Positions 61,183 to 64,000 of a stretch of 64,000 bases of DNA are shown piece by piece; within the stretch, counting starts at the first letter, position 1; the number at the start of each line of letters is the position of its first letter. The notes below the pieces were generated by a model. It worked only from the letters and a program-made list of their open reading frames with translations, was not told the DNA's origin and did not search any database. Source of the stretch: JAJZQZ01 sp963790415. GTDB taxonomy: Bacteria > Actinomycetota > Thermoleophilia > RBG-16-64-13. Location of the stretch: the NCBI GenBank assembly GCA_963790415.1, contig CAWBOK010000003.1, positions 620,001 through 684,000 on the forward strand. The letters are read 5' to 3'. The translations under genes were made by a program, and so were the position numbers.

Positions 61183-61399
61183 TGTCCGCGCGTACCACAA
61201 CATCGACGACGAGATGGTCTGGGCCATCGCGGATGCTGACGTTCCTGTATGGGCCCGAGAGATCGATGGTGCACTTGACATGCTTCCCGAGGAGCGATCG
61301 AGACTGCCGTTGACGGCGGTCAGCCAGCTACGCCCCGGGCAGCGACGCCCGCAGCTGGTCGCGATCCACGGTGACGAACTTCTTTTCCCGAGACCGTAG
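61172..61399 (+). pseudogene. HEPN (DUF86/HepT) toxin with internal deletion
   Basis: 75 residues. The start MPRSVRAY is a common DUF86 N-terminus, and YHNIDDEMVWAIADADVPVW, AREIDGALDML is a normal HepT C-terminus after the RNxxxH site. The roughly 80 residues between are missing, including most of the helix bundle and the RxxxxH motif. A deletion inside the gene is the simplest explanation. The last part (HGDELLFPRP) reads past the old end. Confidence 0.7.
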
Positions 61400-61532
61400 C
61401 CGGCGCATGACGCACGAGCGTGACCGACAAGAACCTGGTCGGTCGCGACGGCCTCCGCCTCGTCGAGGATGCCCCCGTCGGGAAGGAGGCCGTCGCAGTC
61501 GCCCCGATATGCCGACGCCTAGCCTATGTATG

Positions 61533-63730
<2,198 letters not shown>

Positions 63731-63734
<4 letters not shown>

Positions 63735-64000
63735 CTGTGCTCTCCCTTCCTCTCAGGTTCGGCTTCATGCAGCGACGTCGTCGCGCGTAGCCCGGGTGCC
63801 GCAAGTCTGCCGCGCGAAGCGCCAGAGGCCACACAATCGAGGCATACCCCGCGCAGTTGGACCTCTACCGCCTCTACGGTGCCGACCTCCGATGCGGCCC
63901 GAGGCACCCCGATCGCATCCAGGCCCGGGTCGACGACGTCTCGTACCTTGCCGCAGCGTATACACACGAAGTGGTGGTGACGCCTGGTGTTCGCGTCGTA
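63731..64000 (-). CDS. Fur-family (PerR/FurA-like) regulator, C-terminal part
   Basis: The gene enters from the right edge of the window; 89 codons are visible. YDANTRRHHHFVCIRCGKVR, then VEVQLRGVCLDCVASGASRG show the regulatory metal-binding HHHF site and both CxxC zinc pairs. The N-terminal winged helix lies outside. Upstream of katG, such a protein is a peroxide sensor repressing katG. The short tail after CLDC is Arg-rich and not conserved. Confidence 0.9.

Overview
The window is high-GC DNA (roughly two thirds G+C) with short intergenic gaps, frequent ATGA/GTGA/TTGA stop-start overlaps and many GTG or TTG starts. A class E-like sortase, an Asp23/Gls24 protein, a Fur gene next to katG, and a selenocysteine system together suggest an uncultured Actinomycetota-type bacterium. 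This placement is inferred from gene content only. At least fifteen one- or two-base frameshifts break otherwise well-conserved genes, mostly in short homopolymer or dinucleotide runs. Many are probably assembly or read errors, so I annotate those genes as single features and state where the frame changes.

Layout. 1-5.8 kb: a broken mtaB, an L,D-transpeptidase, a small multiheme cytochrome, and a three-gene cell-surface glycosylation operon (GtrA-like, GT2, large GT-C-like membrane protein). 5.9-15.3 kb: mostly minus-strand housekeeping and membrane genes (YjbQ, tRNA-Ala, CPBP protease, a HypC-like protein, slipin, NfeD, GNAT, Asp23, metallophosphoesterase, IMPase). 15.4-22.9 kb: PHP phosphatase and sortase, SHOCT-MarR-MFS, polyprenyl synthetase and two zinc dehydrogenases. 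22.9-26.3 kb: selA and selB. 26.5-29.8 kb: toxin-antitoxin and Fic genes. 29.7-32.7 kb: a redox set in which a FrnE/DsbA-like oxidoreductase has an in-frame UGA exactly at the first cysteine of its CxxC site. It is followed by a good bacterial SECIS-like hairpin, so I call it a selenoprotein. A tRNA-Sec(UCA) gene follows at 32,954-33,050.

33.0-56.8 kb is accessory DNA integrated at the 3' part of tRNA-Sec. A 66-bp piece of the tRNA gene recurs at 53,181-53,246 and a 39-bp piece at 56,752-56,790. These define island A (20.2 kb: tyrosine integrase, two excisionase-like proteins, primase-polymerase/DUF3987 protein, and cargo) and a short adjoining island B (3.5 kb: AbiEi/AbiEii, a TIGR04255-type protein, a PIN protein) that has no integrase of its own. 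An eroded copy of the same integrase lies beyond, at 58.3 kb. The cargo at 43.9-49.9 kb is the most novel part: an XRE regulator, a PD-(D/E)XK-type nuclease, a DUF7662/DUF6884/HhH-glycosylase fusion, a Mug/TDG-like glycosylase and a second HhH-GPD-like protein. It is a candidate base-excision type defence module.

56.8-64 kb: a second Fic protein with a palindromic operator, HicAB and MNT/HEPN toxin-antitoxin pieces, a DUF4352 membrane protein, katG, and the end of a fur gene running off the window.
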